This document shows, piece by piece, positions 1-9,076 of a stretch of DNA of 38,144 nucleotides. The position numbers were made by a program, and so were the translations under genes. The stretch spans positions 1 to 38,144 of the forward strand of contig JAHDFR010000029.1 of the NCBI GenBank assembly GCA_020628065.1, read 5' to 3'. Position 1 is the first letter of the stretch. Every line of letters begins with the position of its first letter. A model generated the notes under the pieces. That model saw only the letters and a program-made list of their open reading frames with translations. It searched no databases and was not told where the DNA came from. Source of the DNA: Acidimicrobiales bacterium. GTDB lineage: Bacteria; Actinomycetota; Acidimicrobiia; Acidimicrobiales; SZUA-35.

Positions 1-425
<425 letters not shown>

Positions 426-471
426 TCAGTTATCCAGCACCCTATTCGAGGTACGGGCGAATTGCGCCGCC

Positions 472-720
472 TCAGTCACCCGAGTCGGAAGCAAAATTCG
501 GGGTAATCCCAAGAGAGGTGGCCTGGTCGACCACCGCCCGATGAGAGTCGTCATCGAGCGTCTCGGCTTCGTCGATCAGCATCACCGGAATGTCGTTGTC
601 GATCCGGTAGCGGCGGCGGAGACGAGGGTTGTACAGAAAGTCGTCGTTCTCGAAGTACAGCAGTGGTCCCTTGTCTTCGGGACAGGCAAGTATGTCTAGC
701 AACATGGGATCAAGAGCCAC
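472..720 (-). CDS. Trm112 family protein
   Basis: An 82-residue protein of the Trm112/UPF0434 type, small zinc-ribbon-like proteins that in eukaryotes and archaea activate methyltransferases; the bacterial role is less certain. It shows the family pattern LLDILACPEDKGPL near residue 8, then a YNPRLRRRYRIDNDIPVML stretch that matches the usual R-x-YPI-x-DGIPVML. Only one cysteine is left at the CP site, as in many bacterial members. The start is GTG at 718-720 with AAAGGA seven bases upstream; an internal ATG five codons later is less well supported. It lies 86 bases after manA and 67 bases before ahcY, probably in one transcript. Trm112 genes beside manA/manB occur in other actinobacteria. 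Confidence 0.88.
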   Translation of the reverse strand: MALDPMLLDILACPEDKGPLLYFENDDFLYNPRLRRRYRIDNDIPVMLIDEAETLDDDSHRAVVDQATSLGITPNFASDSGD

Positions 721-806
721 GGTGTTTTCCTTTTTCTCCGTCGTCTCTCCGCAAGGCCTTGTCGGCCTTGTACGGATTGACGGGCCAACGAGGCGCGGCT
801 GCCAGG

Positions 807-2099
807 TTATCGGCCCGATCCGGTAGTGGCCCGCCAGACAACCGTACGGGGACTGTCGATCGTAAGCCGATAGCGGCCGTGGGCGTGGGGCACAAAGACG
901 GCCTCACCACCAACAGCGGCCACTTCGAGTGCACCGCAGGCTTCAACGTCTTGTTGTCCCGTTGCCTTTAACCGAGTTGACCCGTCGGTCACCAGGACGA
1001 TCTCCGGCCCGTCAAGCTCCACGTCGATATCGACCGGCTCATCCGGTGGTCCGTCTTCGGGCCTGAAACCCGGTCCAACAATTCTCGTCAAGGAAAACTC
1101 AGGTATTGGAGTTTCGAAGGTGTGGTTCTGGGAGTCGGGCCGCTGCACCGGAGGCCGCATTGGTTCGTAGCTCACCACCGACAGCAGCTCATCAACGTCA
1201 ATGTGTTTGGCCGTCAAGCCCCCACGAAGCACATTGTCGCTATTGGCCATCAGCTCGATGCCGACACCGGACAAATAGGCATGAAGATTTCCAGCCCCCA
1301 GATACATGGCCTCACCCGGCTGCAGGGTCAGATGGTTCAACATCAGGGCTACAGCGATGCCGATGTCGCCCGGGAATGACTCGGCGATCTCGACAGTCCA
1401 CGTCAATTCGGCAAAGAAGCGACCGGCTTCGGCACCGGCGTCGTCGATCAGGTGCCGGGTCTCGGTCACCAACGCCTCGATTAGGTCGGAGGCGGCATCC
1501 GGGTCCAGCGACAGCAGCCATTCGACCGACTCGGCCAATGCGACAGCTTCACCGGACTCGACCGACCGACTAACGACAGCCCCCCACTGTTTGACCGGGC
1601 CGGATTCGAACAACGCCAGAAGAGCCGAGAGCTCGGCAACCGGCCGCAGTCCACACTTGGCCTCAAATGGAGTCAGCGCACAGATCATCTCGGGCTTGTG
1701 ATTCGGATCTCGATAACTCCGATTCGGCGCAAGCAGGCCCAGGCCCGCCTCGTTCTCCCGGGCAAATCCTGCCCGAGCCTGTTCAAGACTCGGGTGGGCT
1801 TGAATGGACAACGGCTTGCCGGCGGCCAAGATCTTCAGCAGGAACGGGAGCTGGCCAAACCGCTCAGCGGTAGCCGAGCCCAACGCCGCTACCGGGTCGG
1901 CAGCGATGAGCTTGTCGAGCGACTCGCCCGGACCAACATCTGATCCGCGTTCATCGACGATTTCGCTGGGCGCTTTGGGATGGGCCCCCAGCCAGTACTC
2001 GGCCTGGGGGTCACCGGACGGCTCATAACCGACAATCCGAGGTATGGCCTCCGGGTCGCCCCAAGCGTTGTCTTGAACTTGTCCCTTAATCTTGAACAT
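807..2099 (-). CDS. manA: Mannose-6-phosphate isomerase, class I
   Basis: A 430-residue type I phosphomannose isomerase interconverting fructose-6-phosphate and mannose-6-phosphate, the entry to GDP-mannose. Zinc ligands typical of the family can be placed: Gln100 and His102 in SIQAHPS, Glu137 in HKPEM, and His273 in LGAGNLHAYLSG. The N-terminus (QVQDNAWGDPEAIP) and the WLGAHPKAPS motif also fit. The length is normal. The ATG start follows the manB stop by 20 bases without a clear SD site, so translation may be coupled to manB. Together with manB it supplies mannose-1-phosphate, needed by the Gmd/Rmd enzymes encoded further along the window. Confidence 0.95.
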   Translation of the reverse strand: MFKIKGQVQDNAWGDPEAIPRIVGYEPSGDPQAEYWLGAHPKAPSEIVDERGSDVGPGESLDKLIAADPVAALGSATAERFGQLPFLLKILAAGKPLSIQAHPSLEQARAGFARENEAGLGLLAPNRSYRDPNHKPEMICALTPFEAKCGLRPVAELSALLALFESGPVKQWGAVVSRSVESGEAVALAESVEWLLSLDPDAASDLIEALVTETRHLIDDAGAEAGRFFAELTWTVEIAESFPGDIGIAVALMLNHLTLQPGEAMYLGAGNLHAYLSGVGIELMANSDNVLRGGLTAKHIDVDELLSVVSYEPMRPPVQRPDSQNHTFETPIPEFSLTRIVGPGFRPEDGPPDEPVDIDVELDGPEIVLVTDGSTRLKATGQQDVEACGALEVAAVGGEAVFVPHAHGRYRLTIDSPRTVVWRATTGSGR

Positions 2100-2119
2100 C
2101 GGGGGTCAAATCAGTTGTC

Positions 2120-3505
2120 TCAACCGACTTCGGCCATCACGGCCTGGACCTCGGCTACCCGGGCCGCAACCGACGCTTCATCAGCGGCTTCAAGGTTCAG
2201 CCTCAAGAGGGGCTCGGTGTTCGAAGGCCGAAGGTTGAACCACCAGGAGCCCTGGTCGACCGTCAGCCCGTCCAATCGGTCAGAGCTGATCGTGGCGCTG
2301 TGAGACTCGTAGTGGGACGAGACGTGATCGATAACGGCGGCCGCGTCGGAAACGCGGGTGTTGATTTCACCCGAAGCGGCGTACCGACGAAGCGGAGCAA
2401 GCAACTCGGACAACGGTCCGTCGAATCGAGCGAGCTGCTCAAGGATCATCACTGACGCAATCAGGCCGGAATCGGCCCGCCAGTTGTCGGCAAAGTAGTA
2501 GTGAGCCGAGTGTTCGCCGCCGAAGATCGCCCCTTCTTCCGCCATCATCTGCTTGATGAAGGAGTGTCCGACACGAGACCTCAAGGCGGTGCCGCCCGAC
2601 TCCTCCACAACCTCGGGAACAACCTTCGAACAGATGAGATTGTAGATGACCTTGGACCCTGGATTGTCAGCCAGGATGGCCTTGGCCAGTAGCGCGGTGG
2701 TGAGCGAGCCGGATACCGGCTCGGCCTTCTCGTCAACGAGGAAGACCCGGTCGGCGTCACCGTCAAAGGCCAGGCCGATATCGGCGCCGGTCTCAAGAAC
2801 CCGGGCCTGCAGATCAACCAAATTCTTGACGTCGATGGGGTTGGCCTCGTGATTGGGGAACGTGCCGTCGAGCTCGGGATACATCACCTCAAGATCAAAT
2901 GGCAGCTGGGCGAACACCTCCGGGACCACCAGTCCACCCATGCCATTGGCCGTATCGGCAATCACTTTCAGTGGTCGCAGTCCATCAGTCTGTATGAATG
3001 AACGAACATGGTCGGCGAAGGCGGCGAGTACATCCTGAGAGGACTGAGATCCACGACGCTCGGCCGCCGGCGCCCCTTCGATGGCGACCCGCTTGATCTC
3101 GGCCAGGCCGGACTGTTCCCCGATAGGGGCCGCCCCGCTACGACACATTTTGATGCCGTTGTACTCGGCCGGGTTGTGGGAGGCGGTAAACACCGCTCCC
3201 GGCAGATTCATCGAGCCCGATGCGTAGTAAAGAAGGTCGGTGGAACCCATGCCGACGTCGACGACATCGAGGCCCTGCTCCATGACGCCTTCGGCGAAGG
3301 CGGCCACCAACTCGGGACCAGACGGTCGCATGTCTCGAGCGATCACCACCGCTGTGGTCTCCGGTTCGGCTTGGGAGATAAATTTGGCGAAGCCAGTACC
3401 GAGCCGCCGACAAATGTCAGCGTTGATCTGGTCAGGGTAGGTTCCCCGTACGTCGTAGGCCTTGACGATGGCATCTAGCTGAGCGGGATCGAGAGTATCG
3501 GACAT
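2120..3505 (-). CDS. manB: Phosphomannomutase / phosphoglucomutase
   Basis: A 461-residue alpha-D-phosphohexomutase that converts mannose-6-phosphate to mannose-1-phosphate, possibly also the glucose form. The four family motifs are present: the phosphoserine loop TASHNP (Ser109), the metal loop DGDADR (248-253), the sugar-binding loop GEHSAHYYF (330-338) and the phosphate-binding RPSNTEP (426-432). I chose the ATG at 3503-3505 because GGAG lies nine bases upstream and the protein begins as relatives do (LDAIVKAYDVRG). An in-frame ATG at 3643 would add 46 residues of low-complexity sequence with no SD site. It is the first gene of manB-manA-Trm112-ahcY. Confidence 0.95.
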   Translation of the reverse strand: MSDTLDPAQLDAIVKAYDVRGTYPDQINADICRRLGTGFAKFISQAEPETTAVVIARDMRPSGPELVAAFAEGVMEQGLDVVDVGMGSTDLLYYASGSMNLPGAVFTASHNPAEYNGIKMCRSGAAPIGEQSGLAEIKRVAIEGAPAAERRGSQSSQDVLAAFADHVRSFIQTDGLRPLKVIADTANGMGGLVVPEVFAQLPFDLEVMYPELDGTFPNHEANPIDVKNLVDLQARVLETGADIGLAFDGDADRVFLVDEKAEPVSGSLTTALLAKAILADNPGSKVIYNLICSKVVPEVVEESGGTALRSRVGHSFIKQMMAEEGAIFGGEHSAHYYFADNWRADSGLIASVMILEQLARFDGPLSELLAPLRRYAASGEINTRVSDAAAVIDHVSSHYESHSATISSDRLDGLTVDQGSWWFNLRPSNTEPLLRLNLEAADEASVAARVAEVQAVMAEVG

Positions 3506-3799
3506 GGAGTCTCCGTTGCCGTCGGGTTGCTGGTCGGTCGATCGTCGCCCAGGGCCACCAACGGTCTGTGGTGCTTGATCGATTTGATGGTTTTGGCTTT
3601 GCCGGGTGTCGGTCGAATCGGAGCTCACTGGATTGCCCTCCATGATGCGTGGTGGTGGTGCCCATCCGATCTCCCAGTACTGCCGGTCTGTCCGAGGACA
3701 TAAGCCGGGGGTGTACCAACGACCAACTATGATCCTAGGGCGTCGGCTGATCGACCCGATGAGTTTGGCTTTTCAATCCAGCTCGAAGCGGAAAGGCCG
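3506..3799. other. Intergenic region upstream of manB with a possible -10 element
   Basis: A 294-base gap between the GtrA-GT2 stop and the manB start, both on the minus strand. On the minus strand TAGGAT at 3732-3737 is a plausible -10 element, which would give an mRNA leader of about 220 bases before manB. No convincing -35 hexamer sits 16-18 bases upstream of it. The stretch 3506-3643 is open in the manB frame but has no SD site and reads as low-complexity protein, so I treat it as leader. No strong terminator hairpin was seen after the GtrA-GT2 gene. Confidence 0.3.
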
Positions 3800-4960
3800 C
3801 TAGCGACGCTGGTATAGGCGGAGATGCTCGGCTGTGGGCCGGTACTCACCGCTGCCCACCCATCGGCGGATCCGAACGAGATCAGAGAACAACTGCAGAA
3901 AATCCGAGGTCACGTTGACCGAAGATGCGCCACGGTTTTCCACCGTGACCGGTATTTCATTGAGCGACAACTGGTCCTGCTCGGCGATGAGAAACAGCTC
4001 CACATCAAAGGCGAACCCGTCGATGCGGGTCCGTTGAAAGACCGCCCGACCGATGTCGGCCTGAAACCCCTTGATCCCGCATTGGGTGTCACGAAAGTGC
4101 CCCAACAACACCAGGTGGGTCAGATGGTTAACCAGCCGTCCGCCCAGCTGCCTAAGACGACGAGCTTTCACCAGGGTGTTCGTGTCCTCGTGGCGGCGAC
4201 TGCCGACCACGATGTCCCATCCGTCTTCAAGCTGGGCGACAACCTGGGCCACAAGTGGCGGCGGGTAGGACAGGTCGGCGTCGGTAAAGACCACAGACCG
4301 ACCCTGGGCGGCCAGAACACCCGCTCTCACCGCCGCCCCCTTGCCTCGATTCTCCGGCATTCGGACGACGGTCGCTCCGGCTCTTTCCGCCAATTGTGCG
4401 GTGTTGTCGGGTGAGCCGTCGTCGACAACCACTACCTCATAGTCATCGGGATAATGAACGGTCAGAAACTGGTCCAGCATGTTGATCGAGTCGACAATCA
4501 GCTCGCCTTCGTTGTAGGCGGGAACGACCACCGTCACCCGCTTTGGCCGGTCGGGCTGCGGACGCTCAACTCTCTGAGCCAGATCACGTCTGACTTCGCT
4601 GAACAGGACCCAGCGGTACACAAACCATCGGACGGCGGCGGCCGGGGCGATGGCAGCTGCCTTTGACAGCAACGGTGGCAGGCTGAAGCTTTCCAGCAGA
4701 CCGACCATCGAGAGGTCGACCAAACCGGCAACCAGCGCTGTCCCGGCGAACACGACCGGATTGCTGACCCACCGGGCATTTGGGCTGCGGCGAAAGGTGA
4801 GATCCCGGTTGAGGATGTAGGAGGCACAGGCGGCCACCGTCAACGCCAAAATGTCGGCCGTCCACCAGCTCGACACCTGCCGCATGGCCAGGTAGCCGCC
4901 GAGGTCAATGAGCGTGGCCAACACACCGACTGCGGCGAACAGGCGCAGTCGACTACGCAT
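3800..4960 (-). CDS. GtrA-family membrane domain fused to GT2 glycosyltransferase (ALG5/DPM1-like)
   Basis: A 386-residue fusion. Residues 1-125 form a GtrA-like domain with four hydrophobic segments (TLIDLGGYLAM, SYILNRDLTFRR, AGLVDLSMVGLLE, VRWFVYRWVLF); GtrA proteins are thought to move lipid-linked sugars across the membrane. Residues 140-330 are a family 2 glycosyltransferase like dolichyl-phosphate glucosyl/mannosyltransferases: VVVPAYNEGE, VVVDDGSPDNT (DDGS near 180-183), the metal motif DADLS (227-231), and QCGIKGF (293-299). The likely product is a polyprenyl-phosphate sugar, used by GT-C type enzymes such as the large membrane protein encoded just upstream (gap 11 bases). In fusions I know, GT2 is usually N-terminal and GtrA C-terminal; here the order is reversed. 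Sugar specificity cannot be told. Confidence 0.88.
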   Translation of the reverse strand: MRSRLRLFAAVGVLATLIDLGGYLAMRQVSSWWTADILALTVAACASYILNRDLTFRRSPNARWVSNPVVFAGTALVAGLVDLSMVGLLESFSLPPLLSKAAAIAPAAAVRWFVYRWVLFSEVRRDLAQRVERPQPDRPKRVTVVVPAYNEGELIVDSINMLDQFLTVHYPDDYEVVVVDDGSPDNTAQLAERAGATVVRMPENRGKGAAVRAGVLAAQGRSVVFTDADLSYPPPLVAQVVAQLEDGWDIVVGSRRHEDTNTLVKARRLRQLGGRLVNHLTHLVLLGHFRDTQCGIKGFQADIGRAVFQRTRIDGFAFDVELFLIAEQDQLSLNEIPVTVENRGASSVNVTSDFLQLFSDLVRIRRWVGSGEYRPTAEHLRLYQRR

Positions 4961-4971
4961 AGAGGCCTGCC

Positions 4972-7962
4972 CTATCCGGGCTCTGGTTCCTCATTCGGCT
5001 CCGCCGATACGGAATCGCCGCCTGAGCCATCGGGCTCCACCGCCTCCGGTGAAACCACCGCCAGCTCAATGGTGTCGGGGGTGACCTGAACGGTCTGGGC
5101 GACGCTCCGCTCCGAGCCGACCAGGATCTCCGCTCCGAGATCAGGAGCCTCGTCTTCGCCGTTGATCGTTGCCGGCTCGGGCACGGAGGTCATCGCCGAT
5201 GACGATCCGGTCGACCCGTTGGTCGATTCGACGCTCGTCCGCACCGTGGCTTCGTGATCCGGCTCGTCTCCGACGGGCGAACTGTCGTCGTCAACCGGCG
5301 TTTCGACCACCGCAGGCTGCTTCTCCGCCGACCGGTGAACCGCACTGAGCGCCGGCGAAAGGTCGAGGCGACGATCCAACCGGTACAACGCGGCCACCGC
5401 CAAGAGTCCGAGCAATGTGACCAAGTTGGCCAACCAGTCGATGGCGCTGCGCCCGAAGTTCAGCTCCACTTCCGAATCGGTAGGGACGACCACCATAAGG
5501 TTCGGTCCAGCACGCCACGGCCCGTCGGCTCCGTCGGCATCCCAGTTCGGGAAGAACGAGGCCTTGACCAGCACCGGCTTGCCCACCTCGTCGACGGTGA
5601 ACCTGATGCTGGAGGTGGTGGATGAGATATCGGAAACGGTGGCCGGGGTGATCTGATTGCCATCGGTCCTGATCAGGGACTCCGATCGCATCCACTCCTC
5701 CGGACCGTCCTCGGCCGGAAGCGACAAGAAGCTGGGCACATCGTTGTAGTGCTCGACGGCTTGGCTTACCCACTCGATATCAAACCTGCTGGCGGTCTCA
5801 ATGTTGGAGACCTGGTCTTCGCTCCGACCGGAAACGACGACCGGCTCATAGCCCAGTCCCTCAACCAGATCGGATCCGTTCACTTCATACACCACAAACG
5901 GCTGTGACTCGGTCAGCCGTGTCAAACCCGGATGGGAGTCGGCAGCGGAGATTGCGGCGTCGGACATAGCCATGTAGTAACGCACACCCATCAACTGCAA
6001 CTGGGCGGTACCGAGATCGATATCGAAGTCACGATAAGGCAGATCCCTCTGGGCACGGGACGGCGCATCCGACAACACGCTCTGATTGAGAAAGTGGAAC
6101 GGCGTTGTCGCCGACGACTCAAAGTACAGGCCTTCCATGGAACCGATGCAGCCATCAGTCCAGTGAGGCAGCAACATGAGGGCCATCGGTGTTCCGTAGC
6201 GATCCAAATCGGAGCTGTACTCCCACATGGCCCGACCGCAGCCGTTATCGGCGCCGACAGCCGCCATATCGGAAACCACCTGATGGTACTCACCGTAGGA
6301 CTGCTTCCGCTCGTAACCGGAGTAGTTCCACTCCGTCCAGCCGGGGACGGCGCTACCGGCGGTGTTGGTGAACGCAAGCCAGCGGTAGTCGCCATTTTCA
6401 TCAATGCGACCGAACGGCATCAGTCGAAGCGGCATGGCTACGGCAATCAGCACGGCTACGGCCGCCACCCAGCTACCGGCAGCCAAGAGATCGGGGCTCG
6501 GGCGGTCGAAGCTCTGACTGAGCCACGAAGCGGCAAAGCGCACAACCATGGCGACACCGATGGCGGCCAGCACGTACACCGACAGGTAGTAGAACGGCAG
6601 GAGGCGGGCGTTCCAGAGCGGGCCCTCACCAAGGTTCGCCACCGCAGCGGCAAAGATCAGACCGGTGCCGGTGAAGATCATACCGATCCTCTCCCGGGTC
6701 ACATAGGAGACAAGCACTCCGATGGCGGCCACCGGGAGGGCAATCTTGATCGGGACGGTCAATAACGGAGGCCCAACGTCGTCGAGCCTCTCCCAGCCCA
6801 TGTCGTTGAAGTAGTCCTCGCTGAGATAGAACGGCAACAGCCAGAAGGCGGTCAGCAAGATCGAGACCGGCCCCACTACCAGCAACCACAGAGAACGCGT
6901 CCGGACCGTATCGTCGGCGTAGAGCCCGGCTAGGAACACTGTGACGACGGCCAGTCCTATCAGTACCCGAACTGAGTTGGACGCCTGGTCGGCGAACGGG
7001 ACCAGCGCCAGGGCGACGGTTCCAGCGGCCACCCAACTCCTCGGCGATCGCTTTCCGTCGGAGAGAACTGCCAGCATGAGTGCCGGCATCATGAAGAACA
7101 CCGGAATGATGTGACACAGTGCGGCCAATGCCACAACGGCAGCCGCACTGGCCCGATGCCGGTTGGTGTCGAGTCCTCGAATCACCAGGCCAATGGCGAA
7201 CAGAACCAGACAAAGGCTCATGGAAAAGGCGAACTCACCGGCCAACGTAGACGTGATGTTGCCGCCATAGATCGTGAAGTTCGTGTCGAACAAGAACACG
7301 AATGCCGCCAGGGCAACCATGGCCGGCACTGGCTCGGGTGATTTAGCCCCCTTGGCCATGAACCATCCGGCCAGTGGAAAGAACACAAGGCCGGTCACCG
7401 AAATCAACTTGAACGACACACCGTACGGCAACGACACCAACAGCGGAATCAGAATCACGGCGGCTGCTGTCAACGCGGCCCGACGACGTGAGGCCGGCCA
7501 GGTACGGCCGATGGAACTCCGGGCGAGAAAAACCAATGCGGCGACGGCCAGCGGAAGACCTATGAACCATGGCAGACCGACGTTCAAGGCGATTATGGCC
7601 AACGAAGGCACAACCATATAGAACTGGTAGGCCGGGAAGCCGGCGTACCAGTCGGGTGTCCAACCGGTCAACCGACCCTGCGGTAGTAGGTGGTCACGGA
7701 GAAAGGCCGGACCCCAAACGTGGGCACCCATATCGCCGCCCGCCGGGGTGGTGTCGGCAAAGAGCAGCGGGTCGGCCAAGTCGCTCAGGCTGTCGGCGTT
7801 GGGCCAGTTCAAGATGGCGAACACAAATCCGCTGAGAAGGGCGGCGATAAACAGCCCAGTTCGACCGAGTCTACGCTCGGACGTCAATGCCGTCCCCGAC
7901 TCGGCCACAGCCGAAACCATGTCGGCATCGGTGGAGGCGTTTTCGCCCGTAATGTCGACCAC
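4972..7962 (-). CDS. Large polytopic membrane protein, PTPS-related / YfhO-like (putative GT-C type)
   Basis: About 996 residues. The N-terminal two thirds carry roughly a dozen or more hydrophobic segments, followed by a large non-membrane part (about 600-860), another membrane segment (WLANLVTLLGLLAVAALY) and an acidic disordered tail of about 120 residues. Near the first segment, DMGAHVWGPAFLRDHLLP and GWTPDWYAGFPAYQFY match membrane proteins labelled 6-pyruvoyl-tetrahydropterin-synthase-related; these resemble GT-C glycosyltransferases, with acidic residues in the first external loop. A role in moving sugars from lipid carriers outside the membrane is inference. The start is uncertain: I take GTG at 7960-7962 (AGG about 11 bases upstream). 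A GTG at 8070 would overlap the upstream gene by 44 bases; an ATG at 7920 is also possible. The GtrA-GT2 gene follows after 11 bases. Confidence 0.82.
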   Translation of the reverse strand: MVDITGENASTDADMVSAVAESGTALTSERRLGRTGLFIAALLSGFVFAILNWPNADSLSDLADPLLFADTTPAGGDMGAHVWGPAFLRDHLLPQGRLTGWTPDWYAGFPAYQFYMVVPSLAIIALNVGLPWFIGLPLAVAALVFLARSSIGRTWPASRRRAALTAAAVILIPLLVSLPYGVSFKLISVTGLVFFPLAGWFMAKGAKSPEPVPAMVALAAFVFLFDTNFTIYGGNITSTLAGEFAFSMSLCLVLFAIGLVIRGLDTNRHRASAAAVVALAALCHIIPVFFMMPALMLAVLSDGKRSPRSWVAAGTVALALVPFADQASNSVRVLIGLAVVTVFLAGLYADDTVRTRSLWLLVVGPVSILLTAFWLLPFYLSEDYFNDMGWERLDDVGPPLLTVPIKIALPVAAIGVLVSYVTRERIGMIFTGTGLIFAAAVANLGEGPLWNARLLPFYYLSVYVLAAIGVAMVVRFAASWLSQSFDRPSPDLLAAGSWVAAVAVLIAVAMPLRLMPFGRIDENGDYRWLAFTNTAGSAVPGWTEWNYSGYERKQSYGEYHQVVSDMAAVGADNGCGRAMWEYSSDLDRYGTPMALMLLPHWTDGCIGSMEGLYFESSATTPFHFLNQSVLSDAPSRAQRDLPYRDFDIDLGTAQLQLMGVRYYMAMSDAAISAADSHPGLTRLTESQPFVVYEVNGSDLVEGLGYEPVVVSGRSEDQVSNIETASRFDIEWVSQAVEHYNDVPSFLSLPAEDGPEEWMRSESLIRTDGNQITPATVSDISSTTSSIRFTVDEVGKPVLVKASFFPNWDADGADGPWRAGPNLMVVVPTDSEVELNFGRSAIDWLANLVTLLGLLAVAALYRLDRRLDLSPALSAVHRSAEKQPAVVETPVDDDSSPVGDEPDHEATVRTSVESTNGSTGSSSAMTSVPEPATINGEDEAPDLGAEILVGSERSVAQTVQVTPDTIELAVVSPEAVEPDGSGGDSVSAEPNEEPEPG

Positions 7963-8026
7963 CAAGCGACGATACCTAAGTTTCGGGCTCGAGTGACGTC
8001 GCCTTAACCGTCTGTTGTCGTTGTGG

Positions 8027-8947
8027 CTACTGGCGTCGTCCAGCGTGCTCGCCGACCTCGTCGAGCGCACGCTTCAAGTCGATTGGTTGACCGTCCAGGT
8101 GCCATCGACGGCTGTCACACTCATCGCACGATTCAAGAATCAAGGCGTTGCCATCAACATTTATGTTGATCTGCGACACAGGTGCTGAACAAATACGACA
8201 GCTGCGACGGCTCTCTGCTTCGCCCTGTTCATCTTCACCGGCGATCAACCCGGCGACATCGGTCTCCGTTTCGTCTCTGTCATCGACCAAGCCATCAGCA
8301 CTCAGGTCCAACGGCTCCGACGCATCGACAGCAGACGCATCGACAACAGTCGATGCGTCCAGTTCGACTTCGTAGCCCGCTATCTGATCCCCTGGGTGGT
8401 CGGCGGCGTGGTCGGCGGCGTGGTCGGCTGTGTAATCCGCCGACTCTCTACGTACTCCCAGCTCAAGCGATTGGGCTTCGAGGCGATGGCCCGTGGGCCG
8501 ATCTGGTTGGCCGACATCAAGTGTCGGCCACGAACCAACATCAGCCGCCTCGACAACCGACCTGTCTTCAGATCCCACCGAGGATTCATCATCAAGCCAA
8601 GGTTGAGACCGTCGCTCTACTAGCGGGTACTCTTCATCAGCCGACAGACCACCGTGTGTTTGAGAAGGTAGTTCGGAAGGTGGTTCAGAAGCGATGGGCT
8701 GCCATGGGGCATCAGCCGGACCGGACGATTCGAACAACAGCTCCCCTTCGCCTCCGGCAACCTCGTGAGCCGGATAGTCGAACGCAGAAGTTGCCCGAGC
8801 GGCGTTGCTCGCGCCCATAGCGGTCTCTCCGAACTCCTCGCCTTGGCCGTCCGTCTCAGTCTCCTGAGCCGGTACGCCGTAGTCGACGTCGCCTCTCAGC
8901 TGTGAATGCCGATCGTCGGTGCTGGCCTGATCTTCGAATCTGTCCAC
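8027..8947 (-). CDS. Acidic disordered protein with C-terminal four-cysteine zinc ribbon, function unknown
   Basis: I do not recognise this 306-residue protein. Residues 1-245 are acidic, rich in Asp, Glu, Ser and Ala, and look disordered; they include the short repeat ADHAADHAADHPGD. The last 57 residues form a compact domain with CRIC at 250-253 and CDEC at 274-277, the spacing of a zinc ribbon, followed by SRRWHLDG and a short helix. Arrangement loosely recalls the small DUF3499 zinc proteins found near manB in other actinobacteria, but the sequence is not clearly the same. I chose GTG at 8945-8947 because GGAGG lies six bases upstream; the longer frame to 9043 has no such site. No membrane segment. 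It lies just before the large membrane protein, probably in the same transcript. Confidence 0.75.
   Translation of the reverse strand: MDRFEDQASTDDRHSQLRGDVDYGVPAQETETDGQGEEFGETAMGASNAARATSAFDYPAHEVAGGEGELLFESSGPADAPWQPIASEPPSELPSQTHGGLSADEEYPLVERRSQPWLDDESSVGSEDRSVVEAADVGSWPTLDVGQPDRPTGHRLEAQSLELGVRRESADYTADHAADHAADHPGDQIAGYEVELDASTVVDASAVDASEPLDLSADGLVDDRDETETDVAGLIAGEDEQGEAESRRSCRICSAPVSQININVDGNALILESCDECDSRRWHLDGQPIDLKRALDEVGEHAGRRQ
8334..8359. repeat. Perfect 11-bp inverted repeat with 4-base loop inside the zinc-ribbon gene
   Basis: GACGCATCGAC (8334-8344), loop AACA, then GTCGATGCGTC (8349-8359). A further direct copy of the left arm lies just before it at about 8319-8329. In the protein this encodes a Val-Asp-Ala-Ser run (ASTVVDASAVDASEP), so the repeat may simply come from expansion of a short peptide unit, but the mRNA would form a stable hairpin. 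Confidence 0.7.
8396..8431. repeat. Three tandem 12-bp repeats in coding sequence
   Basis: GTGGTCGGCGGC occurs at 8396-8407 and 8408-8419, and with two changes at the end at 8420-8431. On the coding (minus) strand each unit reads Ala-Ala-Asp-His or a variant. This is an in-frame micro-repeat in the disordered part of the zinc-ribbon protein and a likely site of length variation. Confidence 0.8.
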
Positions 8948-9076
8948 GATGTTCCTCCGTGCCGTCCAAGTCCCGTCGGAGCGGGAGCCGCGATTGTGAG
9001 GAGCTGTGGCAGACCCGGACCCACGTTGGGTCAAGTGGATCACCCGACAGATCCAGTAACAGCAGCGACACAGGCG

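Noticed and set aside
3506-3643. N-terminal extension of manB from ATG 3643
   Set aside because: No SD site; residues are low-complexity Gln/Ser/Asp and unlike phosphomannomutases, while ATG 3505 has GGAG upstream and begins where the family does.
5932-6765. Plus-strand 277-codon frame
   Set aside because: Opposite the PTPS-related membrane gene; composition (His, Gly, Arg) is that of an antisense shadow in GC-rich DNA.
8396-8431. Short regular repeats as a CRISPR array
   Set aside because: Units are 12 bases, adjacent without spacers, in frame in a coding region, and no cas genes are near.
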